Below, one piece after another: positions 44,285 through 58,375 of a DNA stretch of 64,000 nt (its first letter is position 1; every line of letters starts with the position of its first letter). This stretch comes from Lactobacillus sp. CBA3606 (lineage in GTDB: Bacteria; Bacillota; Bacilli; Lactobacillales; Lactobacillaceae), in NCBI RefSeq assembly GCF_002970935.1, contig NZ_CP027194.1, positions 1 to 64,000 of the forward strand, given 5' to 3'. Below the pieces are notes generated by a model that ran no database searches, had not been told where the DNA came from, and was given only the letters and a program-made list of their open reading frames with translations. The translations under genes and the position numbers were made by a program.

Positions 44285-44926
44285 ATGGCATTCAAAATTA
44301 AACGGCGGGCCAAAGGTGATACGGGTGGCTTATTAGTCCACCATGGTCAACCGCAATGGTTGAATATTTTTATTCTATGTTGTCTGATTGGTGGGGTTGT
44401 CTGGCTAGTCAGAGGGCACCAGTCACAACCAACCACGACAGCTAAAGCACAGCCAGCGGTGACGACGCATGCTGGCTTTATCAAAAAGCTCGCACCATCT
44501 GCCCAGCGCATGCAGAAAAAATACCATGTGTTAGCGAGTATTAGTTTGAGTCAAGCCATTTTAGAATCGGATTGGGGTCAAAGTACTAATGCCACTAAGA
44601 ATTATAATTTATTCGGGGTTAAGGCAACAGCCGCTGAACCAGGCAAATTAATGATGACCAAGGAATATTATGATGGGGCTTATCATCAGGTTAAACAACG
44701 GTTTCGGGTCTATTCAAGTTGGGATGCGTCAATGGTTGGTCATGCCAAACGACTTGCCAATGGGCCGAGTTGGGATGCGACTCATTATCAGGCGGTCATT
44801 CAGGCCAAAGATTATCAGACGGCGGCACGGGCTTTGGTCACTGCGGGCTACGCAACTGATCCGAATTATGACCAAAAATTAATTAATATTATTCAAAAAT
44901 ATAACTTACAAAGGTATGATAAGTAG
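44285..44926 (+). CDS. Membrane-anchored glucosaminidase-domain cell-wall hydrolase
   Basis: The 213-residue protein has one N-terminal membrane segment (about 28-45) and an outside glucosaminidase domain from about residue 65. The domain shows SLSQAILESDWGQS with the catalytic Glu, and YNLFGVKA. It should cleave peptidoglycan glycan strands. The family includes both N-acetylglucosaminidases and muramidases, so the exact bond is open. GAAGGGAG precedes the ATG. Confidence 0.86.
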   Translation: MAFKIKRRAKGDTGGLLVHHGQPQWLNIFILCCLIGGVVWLVRGHQSQPTTTAKAQPAVTTHAGFIKKLAPSAQRMQKKYHVLASISLSQAILESDWGQSTNATKNYNLFGVKATAAEPGKLMMTKEYYDGAYHQVKQRFRVYSSWDASMVGHAKRLANGPSWDATHYQAVIQAKDYQTAARALVTAGYATDPNYDQKLINIIQKYNLQRYDK

Positions 44927-44943
44927 TAAGTGTTTTATAATAA

Positions 44944-45552
<609 letters not shown>

Positions 45553-45569
45553 GTAAACATGATTAAAAC

Positions 45570-45598
45570 TTGCAAGCAACGCGGGTGAAACGTATGAT
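45570..45598 (+). promoter_or_regulatory. Predicted promoter of the PurK-like gene
   Basis: TTGCAA (45570-45575) and TATGAT (45593-45598) are 17 bases apart, in the gap after xpt. Confidence 0.5.
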
Positions 45599-45658
45599 TA
45601 TAAACAGATAAGCTTTTTAATTAGATGACTATTTATTGACAAGAAAGTAGGGACGGAT

Positions 45659-46831
45659 GTGGACAACTCAGTTTTAAATCCAGGCGGTACTTTAGGTGTT
45701 ATTGGCAATAGTACCAACGGTGTTGGATTGGTAATTGCCGCGCGTAATGCTGGCATTAATGTCGGGGTTTACGGTGATAATGAAAATACTGAGACCATGG
45801 AACTGGCAGATTTTCGCGTTGTCGGGGCCCTAAAGGATCAGCAACAATTACAGAATTTTGCGGAACGTTGCGATATGGTAACGTATGAATCTGAAACGAT
45901 TGATGCATCAGTTGTTAGTTTCTTAGCGGCGCACACCCGCGTGCCTCAAGGAACCGATGCCTTAGAAATCATGCAAGATCGATCATTGGAACGGGCCTTT
46001 TTCAGTCAACTGAACTTAAATGTTGCGCCCTCAGCAACGATTGTTAGTCTGGATGATGTCTATCAATCAATTGGGTCGATTGGGTACCCCAGCATTTTAA
46101 AGCCGATTCAAAAAGGATTAGGGCAAAATCGGCAACTCGTCATTAAGACGCAGACCGATATTGTAAAAGCCGCTGATTTATTGGATTGGGGCACTTATTT
46201 ATTGGAATCACTAATTCCTTATCAAAAAGAGTTGTCCGTGATTGTGGCAAAAACGGCGACGGCGACAGAATTTTTCCCAATTGTTGAGAATCGATATCGT
46301 GACCATGATTTATTGGAAACGATTGTCCCGGCGCAGATTGATGCCGCCGTTAATGATGAAATCTTACGAATTACGACTGAAATTAGCGATAATTTAACTT
46401 ATACTGGGATTTTTGAAGTGGCCTTTTTCTTAACTGCCAGTGGTAATTTATACATTAAACGGATTGTTCCGGCCATGCATCAGGCTGGGTACGTCTTTGA
46501 CCGGGCGACGAATATTAGCATGGCGGAGCAGCATTTGCGGGCAATCGCTGGCTTGCCATTAATGCCAATTAAACAAGTCATGCCGATTGTGGCCGTCTAC
46601 TTCACGTCAGCCCAACTTAATGGGATTCGGACGCAATGGCAGATTAAACCAAATTGGTTCTTTAATTTTTACCATCGAACAAAATTACAAGCTGAAAAAG
46701 CGGTATTAGCCGGGCACGTCTTAATTGAAGCCGATAGCGTGAAAGATGCCTTGGATCAAGTTGATGATACTGGCATTTGGCGCTTAGGCGCTGCTACGAA
46801 TGCAGCTGATAGTGACGCGCAACGTGATTAA
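45659..46831 (+). CDS. PurK-like ATP-grasp protein lacking metal-binding residues
   Basis: The 390-residue protein has the overall layout of PurK (N5-carboxyaminoimidazole ribonucleotide synthase): a nucleotide fold, an ATP-grasp domain and a small C-terminal barrel. Key positions differ. Where PurK has VE and NEIAPR-HNSG, this protein reads VA (254-255) and IKRIVPAMHQAG (266-277), so both Mg-binding acidic residues are gone. The N-terminal glycine motif is also altered. It lies outside any pur operon. It is therefore more likely a repurposed or regulatory protein than a working PurK. The start is GTG behind AGTAGGGA. Confidence 0.78.
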   Translation: MDNSVLNPGGTLGVIGNSTNGVGLVIAARNAGINVGVYGDNENTETMELADFRVVGALKDQQQLQNFAERCDMVTYESETIDASVVSFLAAHTRVPQGTDALEIMQDRSLERAFFSQLNLNVAPSATIVSLDDVYQSIGSIGYPSILKPIQKGLGQNRQLVIKTQTDIVKAADLLDWGTYLLESLIPYQKELSVIVAKTATATEFFPIVENRYRDHDLLETIVPAQIDAAVNDEILRITTEISDNLTYTGIFEVAFFLTASGNLYIKRIVPAMHQAGYVFDRATNISMAEQHLRAIAGLPLMPIKQVMPIVAVYFTSAQLNGIRTQWQIKPNWFFNFYHRTKLQAEKAVLAGHVLIEADSVKDALDQVDDTGIWRLGAATNAADSDAQRD

Positions 46832-46847
46832 ATTTGAATCAAATGAG

Positions 46848-46885
46848 ATAGTCGTCAGGCCAAGGAGCCGAGACGGCTATTTTTT
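46848..46885 (+). terminator. Terminator after the PurK-like gene
   Basis: ATAGTCGTC (46848-46856) pairs with GACGGCTAT (46872-46880, one G-T pair) and is followed by TTTTT. Confidence 0.75.
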
Positions 46886-46937
46886 GAGTTTCAGTGTGGT
46901 TTTTACACGCTAAAACTAAGCATTGACGGCCAAAATT

Positions 46938-46946
46938 TGCTATAAT
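46938..46946 (+). promoter_or_regulatory. Extended -10 promoter of pcrA
   Basis: TGCTATAAT (46938-46946) has a TGN extension and a perfect TATAAT. TTGACG upstream (46923) is too close to serve as -35. Confidence 0.6.
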
Positions 46947-46983
46947 ATTTGGTGACTGATTTTTAGAAAGGGTGGCGAACAGC

Positions 46984-49242
46984 GTGTCAAAAGAAAGCTT
47001 ATTGGCTGGAATGAATGACAAGCAACAAGAAGCCGTTTTAGACACTGAGGGGCCGCTATTAATTATGGCCGGCGCTGGCTCAGGCAAGACGCGAGTGTTA
47101 ACGCATCGCGTGGCTTATTTAATTGAAGAATGTGGGGTCAATCCCTGGAATGTTTTAGCAATTACATTTACTAATAAGGCCGCTCGTGAAATGCGTGACC
47201 GGGTTGGAACTTTATTAGGCGAAGCAGCCCGTGACGTCTGGGTCTCGACGTTCCATGCGTTATGTGTGCGAATTTTACGCCGCGATATTGATAAGATTGG
47301 CTATAACCGCGCATTTACCATTGCGGGGACTAGCGAACAACGGACCTTAGTGAAGCGGATTTTGAACGATCAAAATATTGATGCCAAAAAATTCGATCCC
47401 AGGTCAATTCTATCAGCAATTTCGAATGCGAAGAATGACTTACAGACGCCAGCAATGTATCAAGAAGCTGCGGCTAGTCCATTTGAGAGCATTGTAGCGG
47501 ACGTTTACACCCAGTATCAACGGGAATTAGCTGCGGATCAAGCGGTTGATTTTGATGACTTAATCATGTTGACCATTCAATTGTTCCGTAGTGATGCTGA
47601 GACGTTAAGCTGGTATCAAAATAAATTTCATTATATTCACGTTGATGAATATCAAGATACCAATAATGCACAATATACGTTAGTCAATTTATTAGCCGAT
47701 AAATACCATAACTTGTGTGTCGTGGGTGATGCTGACCAGTCAATCTATGGCTGGCGTGGTGCCAATATGGAGAACATCCTGAACTTTGAGCAGGATTATC
47801 CCCAAGCTGATAGCGTGATGTTGGAACAAAATTACCGGTCAACCAAAACAATTTTGGCAGCCGCTAATAAAGTAATTAATAACAATACGACGCGTAAGCC
47901 GAAAAAATTATGGACAGAAAATACCACTGGTGATCAGATCTCTTATTACCGGGGCCAAAGTGAAAATGACGAAACTCACTATGTCATTGCACAAATTCAA
48001 ACCGAAATGGCTGAAAATCATTATAATTATGGTGATTTTGCTATTTTGTATCGGACGAATGCGCAGTCACGAGTGATGGAAGAGTCCTTAGTTAAGGCGA
48101 ACATGCCATACATGATGGTCGGGGGCAATAAATTCTACGATCGTAAAGAAATTCGCGATGTGTTGGCGTATTTAACTTTGATTGTCAATGATCAGGATTC
48201 ACTTAACTTTGAACGGGTGGTCAATGAACCGAAACGCGGCATCGGTCAGACGAGTGTCGATAAGTTACGGGCTTTTGCTGATGAAGCGGGTTATTCGATG
48301 TTAGAGGCCGCTAGCAACGTGGATATGGCGAATGGCATTTCTACCCGTGCTAAGGGGGCGTTAACCCAATTTGCTACTACCTTGAATGAATTACGGGCAA
48401 TGCGGGCGTATCTCTCCGTTACAGATTTAACGCAAGAAATTTTAAATCGGACTGGCTATATGAAGGCGTTAAAGAACGCTAAAGCTACCAAGTCACTTGA
48501 AGCCCAGGCCCGGATTGAAAATATTGAAGAATTTTTATCCGTTACGAAGCAATTTGATGATAGCTACCAGCCAGAAGAAGAAGATAGTGATAAGTATGTC
48601 GACTTTTTAGCTGACTTAGCGTTAGTTTCAGATGTTGATAATGTCGAAGAAGAACCACAAGCGGTGACGTTAATGACGTTACATGCTGCTAAAGGTCTAG
48701 AATTTCCAGTGGTCTTCTTAATTGGGATGGAAGAAGGCATCTTCCCGTTGTCACGGGCGATGATGGATGAAGACGAGCTTGAAGAAGAACGGCGATTAGC
48801 CTATGTCGGGATTACGCGGGCTGAAAAGAAGTTGTATCTGACAAATGCGTATTCACGGATGTTATACGGGCGGCGTCAAAGTAATCAAGCCTCACGTTTT
48901 GTGGAAGAAATCGATCAAAGTTTGATTAAAAATGATAATACGTTAGATGGGTCACAAGGCAGTCAATTAGATGTCCCATTTGCAACCAAGAAGGCGTTGA
49001 CGCCAGCTTATAAGAAACACCCAGTTGGCACGCGGGCAACGGTTAAAAAGGCCAGCGGTACTGGTGCTGATAAGAATAGCTGGTCAATTGGCGACAAGGT
49101 AACCCATCGTAAGTGGGGGACTGGGACGGTGGTTAAGGTCACCGGTGCGGGCGAAGATGCTGAATTGGATATTGCGTTTAAATCTGAAGGAATCAAACGA
49201 TTGCTCGCAGCCTTTGCACCGATTAAAAAGGTCCAAGCCTAG
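46984..49242 (+). CDS. pcrA: ATP-dependent DNA helicase PcrA
   Basis: PcrA (752 aa) is a UvrD-type 3'-5' helicase for repair and replication. Visible motifs are Walker A AGAGSGKTRVLTHR near residue 30, motif II VDEYQDTNNAQY, QNYRS, and VTLMTLHAAKGLEFPVVF with AYVGITRAEKKLYL. The C-terminal Tudor-like domain (WSIGDKVTHRKWGTG) is present. The GTG at 46984 is preferred, as AAAGGGTGG is well spaced; a GTG at 46972 lies on that site. It heads a pcrA-ligA-camS unit. Confidence 0.96.
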   Translation: MSKESLLAGMNDKQQEAVLDTEGPLLIMAGAGSGKTRVLTHRVAYLIEECGVNPWNVLAITFTNKAAREMRDRVGTLLGEAARDVWVSTFHALCVRILRRDIDKIGYNRAFTIAGTSEQRTLVKRILNDQNIDAKKFDPRSILSAISNAKNDLQTPAMYQEAAASPFESIVADVYTQYQRELAADQAVDFDDLIMLTIQLFRSDAETLSWYQNKFHYIHVDEYQDTNNAQYTLVNLLADKYHNLCVVGDADQSIYGWRGANMENILNFEQDYPQADSVMLEQNYRSTKTILAAANKVINNNTTRKPKKLWTENTTGDQISYYRGQSENDETHYVIAQIQTEMAENHYNYGDFAILYRTNAQSRVMEESLVKANMPYMMVGGNKFYDRKEIRDVLAYLTLIVNDQDSLNFERVVNEPKRGIGQTSVDKLRAFADEAGYSMLEAASNVDMANGISTRAKGALTQFATTLNELRAMRAYLSVTDLTQEILNRTGYMKALKNAKATKSLEAQARIENIEEFLSVTKQFDDSYQPEEEDSDKYVDFLADLALVSDVDNVEEEPQAVTLMTLHAAKGLEFPVVFLIGMEEGIFPLSRAMMDEDELEEERRLAYVGITRAEKKLYLTNAYSRMLYGRRQSNQASRFVEEIDQSLIKNDNTLDGSQGSQLDVPFATKKALTPAYKKHPVGTRATVKKASGTGADKNSWSIGDKVTHRKWGTGTVVKVTGAGEDAELDIAFKSEGIKRLLAAFAPIKKVQA

Positions 49243-49254
49243 AATTTTTGTTAG

Positions 49255-52484
<3,230 letters not shown>

Positions 52485-52518
52485 GTTAAATGATAATTGG
52501 TAGAAAGAAGGAAAATTG

Positions 52519-52833
52519 ATGGCTGAAGAACGCATTGATGCTGAACAAGTTGCCCATGTGGCTAGCTTAGCGAAGCTTGAATTTACACCAGCACAACTTG
52601 AAACTTTTACGGGCCAACTTGAAAAAATCATTGGTATGTTTGAAGAATTAAGCACAGTTGATACGACGGGGGTTCCGGTGACTTCACAAGTGAGTGACCG
52701 ACGGAATGCCTTACGCGCGGATGTTGCTGTTAAAAGTGATGACCGGGCGGCCTTATTAGCGAATGCCCCTGAAACGCAAAATGGGCTAATTAAAGTGCCA
52801 GCAATTATTGATGAAAGTGGGGACGGTGAATAA
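52519..52833 (+). CDS. gatC: Glutamyl-tRNA(Gln)/Asp-tRNA(Asn) amidotransferase subunit C
   Basis: GatC (104 aa) is the small stabilising subunit of the GatCAB amidotransferase, which turns Glu-tRNA(Gln) into Gln-tRNA(Gln). The sequence [16 protein letters not shown] and the C-terminal end match the family. The ATG at 52519 is chosen with GAAAGAAGGA upstream; the TTG just before it is not needed. Its stop shares one base with the gatA start. Confidence 0.95.
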   Translation: MAEERIDAEQVAHVASLAKLEFTPAQLETFTGQLEKIIGMFEELSTVDTTGVPVTSQVSDRRNALRADVAVKSDDRAALLANAPETQNGLIKVPAIIDESGDGE

Positions 52834-54296
52834 TGGATTTCTTTGACCAAGATTTAACAAGTCTCCATGCAGATTTAGTGGCTAAAAAGCTCAGCGCCAC
52901 CGAATTAACGCAAGCAACTTTTGCTAATTTGGCGAAAACTGATGCCCAAGTCGATGCTTTTCTAGGCTTGAATGAAGCGGCTGCGTTAACTAAGGCCCAA
53001 CAATTAGATGCTGATGGGATTAACGCTGACAATGTCTTAGCTGGGATTCCAGTTGCAGTTAAGGATAATATTGTTACCAAAGGGCTCACGACCACCGCAG
53101 CTTCTAAGATGCTGGCTAATTTTGTGCCCGTCTATAATGCCACAGTCGTGGATCAGATGTTAGCTCATGATATGATTATCGTTGGTAAGACTAACATGGA
53201 TGAATTCGCCATGGGTGGTTCGACTGAAACCTCAGCGTTTAAAGTAACGAAAAACCCTTGGGACTTGACGCGGGTCCCCGGTGGTTCTTCGGGTGGTTCA
53301 GCAGTCGCAGTCGCAGCTGGTCAAGTCCCGGTTGCCTATGGTTCTGATACGGGTGGTTCAATTCGGCAACCGGCTTCATTTAACGGCATTGTTGGGATGA
53401 AACCCACTTATGGTCGGGTATCACGTTGGGGCTTAATTGCCTTTGGGTCATCACTAGACCAAATTGGACCAATGACGCGAACGGTTAAGGATAATGCAAC
53501 TGCCTTGAACTTGATTGCTGGTAATGATGCGCACGATGGCACGAGTTCTAAACGAGCTGTGCCAGACTTTACCGCCGGATTAACCGGCGATATTAAAGGC
53601 ATGAAGATTGCGTTACCTAAGGAATACATGGGTGCCGGGATTGATCCTAAAGTCCGGGCAGTCATCCAAGCAGCTGTTAAACAGTTTGAAGCTTTAGGGG
53701 CAACAGTTGAAGAAGTCTCATTACCAAATAGTCGATATGGGGTCGCTGCTTACTACATTATTGCGTCCTCAGAAGCTTCTTCAAACTTACAACGGTTTGA
53801 TGGAATTCGGTATGGTTTCCGGGCCCAAGACGTTAAGAACCTAGAAGATGTCTATGTTCGGAGTCGTTCTGAAGGTTTTGGTGATGAAGTTAAACGGCGG
53901 ATTATGCTGGGCACTTTCTCATTGTCAGCTGGCTACTATGATGCCTATTTCCATAAAGCTGGACAAATTCGGACGATGATTATTAATGACTTTAATAAAG
54001 TCTTTGAAGACTATGATTTGATTATCGGACCAACTGCGCCAACACCAGCCTTTAAGTTGGGTGACGAAATTTCTGACCCGATTACGATGTACATGAATGA
54101 TGTCTTGACAATTCCAGTTAACTTAGCTGGATTACCAGGGATGTCTATTCCAGCTGGCTTTGCCGATGGCATGCCAGTAGGCTTACAATTGATTGGGAAG
54201 TCCTTTGATGAAAGCACGCTTTATAAAGCGGGCTATGCCTTTGAGCAAGCGACCGACTTTCATCAAGCAACACCCACGTTAGGAGGGACGCATTAA
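52833..54296 (+). CDS. gatA: Glutamyl-tRNA(Gln) amidotransferase subunit A
   Basis: GatA (487 aa) releases ammonia from glutamine. The amidase signature with the Ser-cisSer-Lys triad is visible: the Lys in [10 protein letters not shown] (near 77), and [15 protein letters not shown] and [10 protein letters not shown] (near 150-180). Start and stop overlap gatC and gatB by one base each (TAATG), so the three subunits are coupled. Confidence 0.97.
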   Translation: MDFFDQDLTSLHADLVAKKLSATELTQATFANLAKTDAQVDAFLGLNEAAALTKAQQLDADGINADNVLAGIPVAVKDNIVTKGLTTTAASKMLANFVPVYNATVVDQMLAHDMIIVGKTNMDEFAMGGSTETSAFKVTKNPWDLTRVPGGSSGGSAVAVAAGQVPVAYGSDTGGSIRQPASFNGIVGMKPTYGRVSRWGLIAFGSSLDQIGPMTRTVKDNATALNLIAGNDAHDGTSSKRAVPDFTAGLTGDIKGMKIALPKEYMGAGIDPKVRAVIQAAVKQFEALGATVEEVSLPNSRYGVAAYYIIASSEASSNLQRFDGIRYGFRAQDVKNLEDVYVRSRSEGFGDEVKRRIMLGTFSLSAGYYDAYFHKAGQIRTMIINDFNKVFEDYDLIIGPTAPTPAFKLGDEISDPITMYMNDVLTIPVNLAGLPGMSIPAGFADGMPVGLQLIGKSFDESTLYKAGYAFEQATDFHQATPTLGGTH

Positions 54297-55720
54297 TGAA
54301 TTTTGAAACGACTATTGGGCTAGAAGTCCACGTTGAATTAAAAACCAATTCAAAAATCTTTAGTCCGTCACCCGTTCAATTTGGGGCGGAACCTAATGCC
54401 AATACGAACGTGATTGACTGGGGCTATCCGGGGGTTTTACCCACGGCTAACCAAGGGGTTGTCGAAGCTGGGATTAAAACGGCCACGGCCTTACATGCCC
54501 AGATTGAATCTGAAACTTATTTTGATCGTAAAAACTATTTTTATCCAGATAATCCGAAAGCTTATCAAATTTCACAGCATGAAAAACCATTAGCTCATGA
54601 TGGCTGGCTTGAAATTGAAGTCGATGGTGAAAAGAAACGAATCGGTATCGAAGAAATGCATATTGAAGAAGATGCTGGTAAGAATACCCATGAAAATGAC
54701 TATTCTTACGTGGATTTGAACCGGCAAGGGACACCGTTAATTGAAATCGTGTCGAAGCCAGAATTAAGTTCACCAGCAGAAGCTTATGCTTACTGTGAAG
54801 CCTTACGGCAACGGGTGCAATTTACCGGAGTTTCCGATGTTAAGATGGAAGAAGGGTCAATGCGGGTTGATGTCAATATCTCGATTCGACCAGCAGGTTC
54901 AGATAAGTACGGTGTCAAAACCGAAATGAAGAACTTGAACTCTTTCAACTATGTCCGTAAGTCCCTCGAATTTGAGGAACAACGCCAACAACGGGTCTTA
55001 ATGTCTGGTGGCAAAGTTCAACAAGAGACCCGCCGTTTTGATGAAACCACAGGTCAAACTATTTTAATGCGGGTTAAGGAAGGTAGCGATGACTACCGTT
55101 ACTTCCCAGAACCAGATGTCCCCGTTGTTGAAATCAGTGATGACTGGATTGCTGCAATCAAGCGTGACTTACCCGAAATGCCAGGCTCACGGCGCGAACG
55201 TTACGTGCACGACTTTGGCTTAACGGCATATGATGCCGGTGTTTTGACCCAGACTAAAGAAATGTCAGACTTCTTTGATGCCACGGTGGCGGCTGGCGCA
55301 GATCCTAAGTTGACTTCGAACTACTTGCAAGGGGACGTTAATGCGTTCTTGAACGAAAATCGGGTCGATTTACAAGCGACGCAGCTTACGCCAAAGAACT
55401 TAGCTGGTATGATTAAGATGTTGACGGACGAAACAATTTCAAGTAAAATCGCGAAGAAAGTCTTCAAGGCAATCATGCAAGGTGAAGATCCGGTTAAGTG
55501 GGTCAACGACAAAGGTTTAGTTCAATTGTCAGATCCAGCTAAATTACAACCCATTATTGATGGTGTTTTGAGCAATAATCAACAATCAATTGATGACTTT
55601 AAGAATGGGAAAGACCGGGCAGTTGGTTTCTTGGTGGGTCAAATCATGAAGCAAACCCATGGTCAAGCTAATCCCAAAGTCGTTAACCAATTATTAATGA
55701 CGGCTTTAAAAGCACGGTAA
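54296..55720 (+). CDS. gatB: Glutamyl-tRNA(Gln) amidotransferase subunit B
   Basis: GatB (474 aa) activates the tRNA-bound glutamate and carries the YqeY-like tail domain. Family hallmarks are [29 protein letters not shown], and the Mg-site HIEEDAGK. The gene overlaps gatA and is followed 39 bases later by dgkB. Confidence 0.97.
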   Translation: MNFETTIGLEVHVELKTNSKIFSPSPVQFGAEPNANTNVIDWGYPGVLPTANQGVVEAGIKTATALHAQIESETYFDRKNYFYPDNPKAYQISQHEKPLAHDGWLEIEVDGEKKRIGIEEMHIEEDAGKNTHENDYSYVDLNRQGTPLIEIVSKPELSSPAEAYAYCEALRQRVQFTGVSDVKMEEGSMRVDVNISIRPAGSDKYGVKTEMKNLNSFNYVRKSLEFEEQRQQRVLMSGGKVQQETRRFDETTGQTILMRVKEGSDDYRYFPEPDVPVVEISDDWIAAIKRDLPEMPGSRRERYVHDFGLTAYDAGVLTQTKEMSDFFDATVAAGADPKLTSNYLQGDVNAFLNENRVDLQATQLTPKNLAGMIKMLTDETISSKIAKKVFKAIMQGEDPVKWVNDKGLVQLSDPAKLQPIIDGVLSNNQQSIDDFKNGKDRAVGFLVGQIMKQTHGQANPKVVNQLLMTALKAR

Positions 55721-55759
55721 GTTCTAAAAATTTTGGTCAGACGCGGAGGAAGAATTAAC

Positions 55760-56770
55760 ATGCGTAAACGGGCACGAATCATTTATAACCCGACATCTGG
55801 TCGTGAAGCTTTGGCTCATGACCTCGTTGAAATTTTAGATATCTTTGAACAAGCCGGGTACGAAACCAGTGCCTATGCCACCACGCCAGCACCCAATTCA
55901 GCAGCTGATGAAGCTCGCCGGTGTGCGAAAGATGGCTTTGAATTACTCGTTGCCGCTGGCGGTGACGGGACCATCAATCAAGTGGTTAATGGGATTGCGG
56001 GGCTGAAACGGCGGCCTAAAATGGCAATTATCCCAGCTGGAACGACGAATGATTATGCTCGAGCGTTACGTATTCCCCGTAATGATCCCGTGGCAGCGGC
56101 TAAAGTTGTTTTAAAGAATCAGACAGTTAAGATGGATATTGGTCAAGCTGGTGAGCAGTATTTTATTAATATTGCTGCTGGGGGCCTATTGACGGAATTG
56201 ACCTATGATGTCCCGTCACAATTAAAATCAATCTTTGGTTATGCGGCTTACTTAGCTAAGGGCGCCGAGTTATTGCCACGGGTGAAGCCCGTTGAGATGG
56301 ACTTGAAATATGATGATGGTCATTTCACTGGCAAGGCATCGATGTTTTTCTTAGCTTTGACTAATTCAGTCGGCGGTTTTGAACAAATTGTTCCAGATGC
56401 ATCGTTGGATGATGGCAAATTTACGATGATTATCGTGAAGACGAGTAATCTCGCCAAAATTTTACATTTGATGACGTTGGTCTTAAACGGTGGTCGGCAC
56501 ATCAATGATCCTAGTATTATTTATGTGAAGACTAACAAGGTGGTAGCCAAGCCAGTTGCTGACCGCTTAATGATTAACTTGGATGGGGGATACGGCGGCG
56601 ATGCGCCGATGATTTTCCGTGACTTGAAGCAACATATCGAGATGTTTGCGGATACGGATCGGATTCCTGATGAAGCCATCACGGACCCTGAGATTCAAGA
56701 TGCTGAACGTAATTTCGTTTCTGCGGTAGACCAATTACCAAAGGCCGTGGCTGATTCAGAAACTGAATAG
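55760..56770 (+). CDS. dgkB: Diacylglycerol kinase (lipid kinase, DgkB)
   Basis: This 336-residue lipid kinase returns diacylglycerol, released when lipoteichoic acid is made, to phosphatidic acid. The catalytic-domain motif GGDGTINQVVNGI is near residue 70. The ATG at 55760 has CGGAGG upstream; an earlier in-frame start has none. Position between gatB and rlmD matches Bacillus yerQ. Confidence 0.93.
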   Translation: MRKRARIIYNPTSGREALAHDLVEILDIFEQAGYETSAYATTPAPNSAADEARRCAKDGFELLVAAGGDGTINQVVNGIAGLKRRPKMAIIPAGTTNDYARALRIPRNDPVAAAKVVLKNQTVKMDIGQAGEQYFINIAAGGLLTELTYDVPSQLKSIFGYAAYLAKGAELLPRVKPVEMDLKYDDGHFTGKASMFFLALTNSVGGFEQIVPDASLDDGKFTMIIVKTSNLAKILHLMTLVLNGGRHINDPSIIYVKTNKVVAKPVADRLMINLDGGYGGDAPMIFRDLKQHIEMFADTDRIPDEAITDPEIQDAERNFVSAVDQLPKAVADSETE

Positions 56771-56777
56771 CTTGCTT

Positions 56778-56819
56778 AAATTACCGTTTACCGATACAAT
56801 GGTGGACGGTAATTTTTTT
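56778..56819 (+). terminator. Terminator after dgkB
   Basis: AAATTACCGTTTACC (56778-56792) pairs with GGTGGACGGTAATTT (56801-56815, two G-T pairs), followed by a T-run. Confidence 0.88.
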
Positions 56820-56903
56820 AACACGGTTAGTGGAAAATGGCTAACCGAGACCGTTTCAAAAAAATAAAAACTCATCTAATCAGAAAGAAAAAAGAGGAAA
56901 TTA

Positions 56904-58274
56904 ATGAAAACCACTTTACCAGTTTATAAGGACCAAGTCTTAGATGTCGAGATTATGGATCTGACTTATCAAGGCATGGGGGTTGCTAAAGTCGACAACT
57001 ATCCTATTTTTATTGAAAATGCCTTACCAGAAGAAAAGATGTCTATTAAGGTCACTAAAACGACGAAAAACTTTGCGTTTGGTGAAATTGACCAAATTAA
57101 ACAAGTTAGTCCACATCGGGTGAACCCTAAAGGCCGGGTTTATCGTCAGACCGGGATCGCACCGTTACAACATTTGGAATACAGCGAACAATTAAAGTTC
57201 AAGCAACATCAGATTGCCGAATTATTCACTAAGATTCATATGGACGATGTGGAAGTCTTACCAACCATTGGGATGGAAAATCCAACGCAATATCGGAATA
57301 AGGCACAAGTTCCCGTCCGCCAAGTACAAGGTAAGTTAACGACTGGCTTTTACAAAAAAGGTAGCCATCAATTAATGCCAATCGAAGATTATTATATTCA
57401 AGACCCTGAGATTGATAAGGCGATTGTTATCGTGCGCGATATTTTACGGAAGTACCACGAAACGCCATTTGATGAATTTCATCATAGTGGGACGATTCGG
57501 ACGATTATGGTGCGCCGGGGGTACTACAGTCATGAAATGATGATTGTGATTGTCACCCGGACGAAGCATTTGCCAATGGCTGATGTGGTTGTAGAAGAGA
57601 TTCAAGCAGCTTTACCAGAAGTCGTTAGCATTATTCAGAATGTCAACCAAAAGCGGACTAACGTCATTTTAGGACCAGTTAACAACGTGCTAGCTGGTAA
57701 GTCCACTATTAATGACCAATTGTTAGGCTTGACGTTTGCGATTTCAGCGCAATCATTTTACCAAGTGAACCCACAACAAACTGAAAAGCTTTATCAGTTA
57801 GCTATCGACCAAGCTAAGTTGACCGGAAATGAAACTGTGATTGATGCCTATTCTGGGATTGGGACTATTTCATTAACCATGGCGCAACATGCTAAGCAAG
57901 TTTATGGGGTCGAAATTGTGCCTGCTGCGATTGATAATGCCCGCCAAAATGCAGATAAAAACGGCATTAGTAATGCTAAGTTTGTCTTGGGCAGTGCTGA
58001 AAAGGTGATGGCTAAGTGGCAAGAAGACGGCGTTAAACCGGATGTTGTTGTCGTTGATCCACCACGTAAAGGGCTTGATGAAGCCTTTATTGAAAGTGCT
58101 GCTGCCATGGCACCTAAGCGGGTGGTTTACATTAGTTGTAACCCATCGACTTTGGTTCGTGACGTACAACGCTTTGGCGAACATGGGTACCATGTGAGTG
58201 CGCCAATTCAACCAGTGGACCAATTCCCACAAACGCCACATATTGAAAGTGTTACGGTCTTAGAACGAAACTAA
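56904..58274 (+). CDS. rlmD: 23S rRNA (uracil-C5)-methyltransferase, RlmCD type
   Basis: The 456-residue enzyme has an N-terminal TRAM domain (about 1-60) and a SAM-dependent methyltransferase domain. SAM-binding motif YSGIGTISL, DPPRKGLDE and the catalytic Cys in VYISCNPSTLVRD are visible. It methylates 23S uracils; Gram-positive members often do both 747 and 1939. There is no Fe-S Cys cluster. A RGGAA-type site (AAGAGGAAA) precedes the ATG. Confidence 0.93.
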   Translation: MKTTLPVYKDQVLDVEIMDLTYQGMGVAKVDNYPIFIENALPEEKMSIKVTKTTKNFAFGEIDQIKQVSPHRVNPKGRVYRQTGIAPLQHLEYSEQLKFKQHQIAELFTKIHMDDVEVLPTIGMENPTQYRNKAQVPVRQVQGKLTTGFYKKGSHQLMPIEDYYIQDPEIDKAIVIVRDILRKYHETPFDEFHHSGTIRTIMVRRGYYSHEMMIVIVTRTKHLPMADVVVEEIQAALPEVVSIIQNVNQKRTNVILGPVNNVLAGKSTINDQLLGLTFAISAQSFYQVNPQQTEKLYQLAIDQAKLTGNETVIDAYSGIGTISLTMAQHAKQVYGVEIVPAAIDNARQNADKNGISNAKFVLGSAEKVMAKWQEDGVKPDVVVVDPPRKGLDEAFIESAAAMAPKRVVYISCNPSTLVRDVQRFGEHGYHVSAPIQPVDQFPQTPHIESVTVLERN

Positions 58275-58283
58275 TCAAATTAA

Positions 58284-58311
58284 AGTCTGACTTAAGGGTC
58301 AGGCTTTTTTT
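58284..58311 (+). terminator. Terminator after rlmD
   Basis: AGTCTGAC (58284-58291) pairs with GTCAGGCT (58298-58305, one G-T pair) and runs into TTTTTTT. Confidence 0.85.
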
Positions 58312-58330
58312 GTTTCGGCGTGATCAAGCT

Positions 58331-58366
58331 AAAAAAGCTGCCGCGACTGTATCGCAGCAGCTTTTT
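58331..58366. terminator. Bidirectional terminator after the DUF4811 gene
   Basis: AAAAAAGCTGCCGCGA (58331-58346) pairs with TCGCAGCAGCTTTTT (58352-58366, one mismatch). It best serves the - strand DUF4811 gene. Confidence 0.85.
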
Positions 58367-58375
58367 CGTAATTAA

